A DNA stretch of 41,442 nt, taken from NCBI GenBank assembly GCA_020725465.1, contig DYEY01000072.1, positions 1-41,442 on the forward strand, in the 5' to 3' direction. This document shows positions 38,482 through 41,442 of the stretch, piece after piece (the stretch's first letter is position 1; the number at the start of each line of letters is the position of its first letter). Under the pieces are notes generated by a model. It did no database searches and had not been told where the DNA came from. It saw only the letters and a program-made list of their open reading frames with translations. The DNA is from Dethiobacter sp. (GTDB taxonomy: Bacteria; Bacillota; Dethiobacteria; Dethiobacterales; Dethiobacteraceae). A program made the position numbers and the translations under genes.

Positions 38482-39567
38482 ATGTCCACTACGAAAAAGA
38501 CTTCTGGCCTTCCTTTCGTAGACCGACCTGTTACCCTTGAAGATTTGCCTGAAAGCATAAAGCTTTCCCTTGAACCGGAGGGTTGCCCTATTCCTAAACA
38601 TTTGCTTTTATTTGCCGAGGTCAAAGGGATAGCTTTTGCAATAATGGAATGGTTGGGGAAAAAGTACGGCGTGTCCCAGTCAGAGTCTTTAAAAAATGTT
38701 TGGGCTTCTCTCCTGTTAGCGGGCCTGCTTCGGCCAGACCCGTTCATGTTTGACGAAGCCTTCGCTGGTTATTGCCTTGGCTATCGTACCAAAAGAGCAA
38801 ACACCGTTCCTGAATTATCAGGCGATAGCATAGTCCGTTACCATGTTTTTCAGGGATTGCTGCCAGCCTGCTGGTTGGAAATATGGTACTGTGTAGAGCA
38901 TAAGATTCCGGCCAATTTTTGCGAGATGTGCGGTAAAGTATTCAAACTTAAATATCCCAGCCAGGTTAAAAAAATTTGTGGCAGTAAAAAATGCATAGCC
39001 GCAAGAGATAGAAAAAATAGAGAGGCAAGGGGGGCTGAATATAATCGTAAAGCTGTAAAGAAGGCTCGGGAGAAAAAGAGAAAGGAAAGGGAGGCCGCTC
39101 TTAAAATGGAACCTTTGTGGATTCAATCATCAAATTCTATCCAGGAGGAAGAGGCATTAATAAGTAAATTTGGAGACAGCCCTATTAACCTGCATACTGC
39201 TACTACCCTTTACAAATGGCTGAAAGAAACGCTGCCTTTTCGCTGTGGCGTCCGGCTGGGCAAGGACAGGATAACCTTCCTGGTAGGAAATTACCGCCCT
39301 GCCGCCATTAAGAAACAAAAGGGAAAGGTCCGCCTGGACATGGTTTTTGCCAACAAGCTGCCGGAAGGTTTCAAAGTAGCCAGCGATGTGTGGCGGAGCG
39401 TCCCCAATACCATTGAAGGATATACTTTGGTGGAGGAGGACTTGCCGCCGATAACGGAAGAAGACAAGGAGAACTTCGTTAAAGCCTGCAACGGAATGCT
39501 GGAGGTTGCTCCGAAAAGCAGGAGGCACGAATGTAACGTCCTGGCATCCTGGCCTGAGGGGAAATAA
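38482..39567 (+). CDS. Unknown 361-aa protein with zinc-ribbon motif, carried on the integrated element
   Basis: A 361-residue protein with GGGAGG 14 bases before its ATG, the only intact larger gene between the two attachment repeats. A central segment CEMCGKVFKLKYPSQVKKIC and a later Cys in GSKKC give a C-x2-C-x17-C-x4-C arrangement that could bind zinc, followed by a very basic helix (DRKNREARGAEYNRKAVKKA). Such a pair suggests nucleic-acid contact. Residues 1-140 and 215-361 show no motif I recognise. The codon use and base content are more A+T-rich than the flanking chromosome. The 187-base gap upstream is AT-rich and should carry its promoter. Could be a defence, regulatory or cargo protein. 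Confidence 0.75.
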   Translation: MSTTKKTSGLPFVDRPVTLEDLPESIKLSLEPEGCPIPKHLLLFAEVKGIAFAIMEWLGKKYGVSQSESLKNVWASLLLAGLLRPDPFMFDEAFAGYCLGYRTKRANTVPELSGDSIVRYHVFQGLLPACWLEIWYCVEHKIPANFCEMCGKVFKLKYPSQVKKICGSKKCIAARDRKNREARGAEYNRKAVKKAREKKRKEREAALKMEPLWIQSSNSIQEEEALISKFGDSPINLHTATTLYKWLKETLPFRCGVRLGKDRITFLVGNYRPAAIKKQKGKVRLDMVFANKLPEGFKVASDVWRSVPNTIEGYTLVEEDLPPITEEDKENFVKACNGMLEVAPKSRRHECNVLASWPEGK

Positions 39568-39739
39568 AAAAGCCGCCTTTAATCGGCAGCCTGGTAATGC
39601 AATTTGTAATGCAGTTGGGATTAAAATAGGTTTTGCAGGATTGCATGAGCTGGGATTTACTGCCAGGAAGAACCCTTAAAAACCTTGTTATTCTGGCCTC
39701 TCTTAAACAGGATAAAACAGGGCTGAAAGCAAAAAGAGG

Positions 39740-39792
39740 GACTGGGGGTCAAGAGGCCGCAGGTTCAAATCCTGTCGCTCCGACCATAAAAA
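39740..39792 (+). repeat. Attachment-site repeat, right copy (tRNA-Pro 3' fragment)
   Basis: A 53-base copy of the tRNA-Pro 3' half, including CCA and TAAAAA, differing from 37567-37619 by one base. It lacks the 5' half, so it is not a tRNA gene. It bounds the 2.2-kb element on the right and also lies directly before a second integrase remnant. Confidence 0.88.
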
Positions 39793-39800
39793 AACAAGTA

Positions 39801-39832
39801 ACCACGGGGGTTTTTGCCTCCCGTGGTTTTTT
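39801..39832 (+). terminator. Intrinsic terminator after the right repeat
   Basis: ACCACGGG (39801-39808) pairs with CCCGTGGT (39820-39827), followed by six T. It may be the original terminator of tRNA-Pro before integration, or serve the convergent integrase remnant. Confidence 0.8.
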
Positions 39833-39844
39833 CTTTGTGGTGCT

Positions 39845-40776
39845 TTATTTTGTTATTGGTGCCGAATTGGTGCCATTTTTAAAAACATGATTCAATTTGT
39901 TGATTGCGTTTCGTTCTAATTGTTCCGAGACGTGAGAGTAAATGTCTGCCGTAGTGGACATTTCCTCATGTCGCAACAGCTCCTGGACCTCCCGCATGGC
40001 CACCCCTTTTTCGATCAACCTGGTTGCAAAAGTGTGCCTCAAAGAGTGGACTGTAATGTCTTTGCCGATGCCGGCCTTCTTCCGGAGTTCCTCAAATTTG
40101 CGGTTAAAGTTCCGCGGGTTAATGGGTGTGCCTACCTTAGTACAGAACACAGGCTTGTCCCTGCCGTGGTAACCCTCTGACAGCATCCTTTCACGGTGAG
40201 TCTTCAACACCTCAATGATGAATGATGGGCTTAATAAGGGGTACACGACCCTGGGACTTCTCCGTTTTGGGCGGCTGGTATACTGCAGCTTTATTAGTCT
40301 ATACCAGGTTCTCTTCAACGGTTAAAAATTTGTTATCGAAGTCGATATTCCGCCAGCGCAGGCCCAGCAGCTCTCCCCGGCGCAGACCGGTAGCCATGAG
40401 AACGATGAACGCCGGTCCCAGACGTATGTCAGAATAGAGTTTTTGCAAATGATCCGGACGCAGTTCCTGGATGTTGAGCTGGCCGATAGCGGGAATGATG
40501 TGGGCGTCTGCTTGTATCCTGTAGCTTTTCCAGGTAGTAAGACGGAGCTCCATTTTTTGTAATCATTAAGCCAGGTGTTAAGCCAATCAGCGACAGTAAT
40601 CCGCTTTGGCTCAATATAGGTACCCTGCTTCAATTCCATGATAATCTGCGACATGAGCGCCTGGGCGTCAGGCTTGCGGCCCTCGATCCGGCGGACAATG
40701 CGCTTACGTTTACCTGTGGCCGGGTTTTTGCCGGCCTCGATGATGATTTTATATTTTTTGCCTTTAATGGAAACTC
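39845..40776 (-). pseudogene. Second tyrosine integrase, heavily degraded
   Basis: Pieces of one integrase can be read in successive frames on the minus strand. N-terminal part: IKGKKYKIIIEAGKNPATGK and ITVADWLNTWLNDYK; then a shift at the A6 run near 40554; then SYRIQADAHIIPAIGQLNIQ and MATGLRRGELLGLRW; then an in-frame TAG near 40316 and another shift; finally SLRHTFATRLIEKGVAMREV and ADIYSHVSEQ with the catalytic Tyr. Between QKLYSDIR and PAFIVLMATG about 80 residues normally present are missing, an internal deletion. The first few residues are cut off at 40776, where transposase DNA starts. The gene faces the right repeat, so it likely belonged to a second element at the same tRNA site. 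Confidence 0.85.
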
Positions 40777-41442
40777 ATGAAGTATTATGATGAAGTCGAG
40801 AACATCTTTAACCGGCTGGTGGATGAGATAAAGATACTGCTACCAGATTTTGGCCGGATTCTGGCCACGGACAGCAAGGCTATTCACAGCCTAGCCCGGG
40901 GACCAAAGCGGGATAAAAACGTAAGGCTCAAAAACCGGACGGGCGGCGGGACACCGATGCCGACTTTGGCAGGAAAGATTACCAAGGGAGTAAAGAAGAC
41001 GGCACCCTGTGGAAAAAAGTGGTTGCGTGGTTTGGGTACAAACTTCATCCCATAGTTGACGCTGTTTATGAGTTGCCTGTAATTTTTTCTGTAACAAAAG
41101 CAATCGTAAAAGCATCTGTCAGCGATGTAAAAGAAGGGCATAATTTAATCGACCAACTGGCGGAAAAACAGCCGGAGGTTGTGGCTCGCTTGAGGCATTG
41201 GTAGGGGACAAAGGATATGATGATACCAAATTAAATATGAAGCTATGGGATAATCACCAGATAAAGCCGGTAATCGACATTCGGAATATGTGGCGGGACG
41301 GCGAGGGAACACGGTTGTTGTCCGGTAGGGAGAATATTGTTTATGATTACAGAGGCACGGTCTACTGCCATTGTTCTTAGAGCATAAGCGCCTGGAAATG
41401 GCCTTTGGAGGGTTTGAAAAAGACCGTGAAACTTTGAAATAC
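40777..41442 (+). pseudogene. DDE transposase remnant, truncated and frameshifted, continuing past the window
   Basis: Three frames join to one transposase-like sequence: FGRILATDSKAIHSLARGPK, then after a shift near 40950 DADFGRKDYQGSKEDGTLWK and VVAWFGYKLHPIVDAVYELP, then after another near 41198 VGDKGYDDTKLNMKLWDNHQ. The Asp of ATDSK, the Asp of VGDKGYD and a downstream Glu expected beyond the edge fit a DDE transposase of the IS4/IS5-like group; I cannot name the family. The N-terminal part is missing because the copy begins abruptly at about 40777 against the integrase remnant. No terminal inverted repeat is visible at that junction. Confidence 0.8.

Noticed and set aside
39741-39786. 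Second tRNA-Pro gene
   Set aside because: Only the anticodon-to-CCA part is present; the 5' half that would complete the acceptor and D stems is missing, so it is an attachment-site copy.

Overview
The window looks like chromosomal DNA of an anaerobic, spore-forming Gram-positive bacterium of the Clostridia, most likely in the Desulfotomaculum/Pelotomaculum neighbourhood. The evidence is an spoIVA gene, strong GGAGG ribosome sites with many GTG and TTG starts, a der-plsY-gpsA-spoIVA order, a flavodiiron protein, an archaeal-type split glutamate synthase and a four-subunit ferredoxin-dependent 2-oxoacid oxidoreductase. The genus is an inference. Most of the DNA is GC-rich; the stretch from about 38.1 to 39.6 kb is visibly richer in A+T.

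Layout. 1-1.8 kb: a chorismate mutase-shikimate kinase fusion behind a consensus promoter, a 25-codon leader peptide with eight aromatic codons and a terminator/antiterminator pair, followed by a beta-carbonic-anhydrase-like protein. 1.8-4.4 kb: a cadC-cadA metal-resistance operon with promoter and operator. 4.4-12.3 kb: redox and miscellaneous genes (ferric-reductase-like flavoprotein, metallo-beta-lactamase/rhodanese fusion, small membrane protein, haem lipoprotein, GH18 hydrolase, flavodiiron protein, C_GCAxxG_C_C protein, C69 peptidase). 12.3-17.3 kb, minus strand: a three-gene glutamate synthase operon (glutaminase, FMN synthase domain with ferredoxin clusters, and a GXGXG-GltD-ferredoxin fusion) with its own promoter and a terminator in the leader. 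17.4-24.8 kb: a DUF512 radical-SAM-like gene, der, plsY, gpsA, spoIVA and a protein joining a degenerate PlsY-like membrane domain to a polysaccharide deacetylase.

25-37.4 kb holds the most unusual part: an apparently co-regulated catabolic cluster. It encodes a conserved unknown protein, a fold-type-I PLP enzyme, a GidA/TrmFO-like FAD protein, a multi-pass permease, an FCD-domain regulator with an atypical DNA-binding domain, a 76-residue protein, a cobalamin-binding mutase whose B12 domain is fused to a glutamate-mutase-E-like barrel, a KamB-like P-loop reactivase and the complete PorGDAB enzyme. The same 15-bp palindrome, CTCATCANTGATGAG, lies just upstream of the first enzyme block and of porG. 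I infer uptake of an amino acid or related compound, B12/PLP-dependent rearrangement or cleavage, and oxidation of the resulting 2-oxoacid with ferredoxin as acceptor. The substrate is unknown.

37.5-41.4 kb is a graveyard of mobile DNA: tRNA-Pro(GGG), a degraded 2.2-kb element bounded by a 53-bp copy of the tRNA 3' part, a second heavily mutated tyrosine integrase abutting the second repeat, and a truncated, frameshifted DDE transposase that leaves the window. No CRISPR array or rRNA was seen, and no stretch of more than 300 bases lacks a gene or pseudogene.
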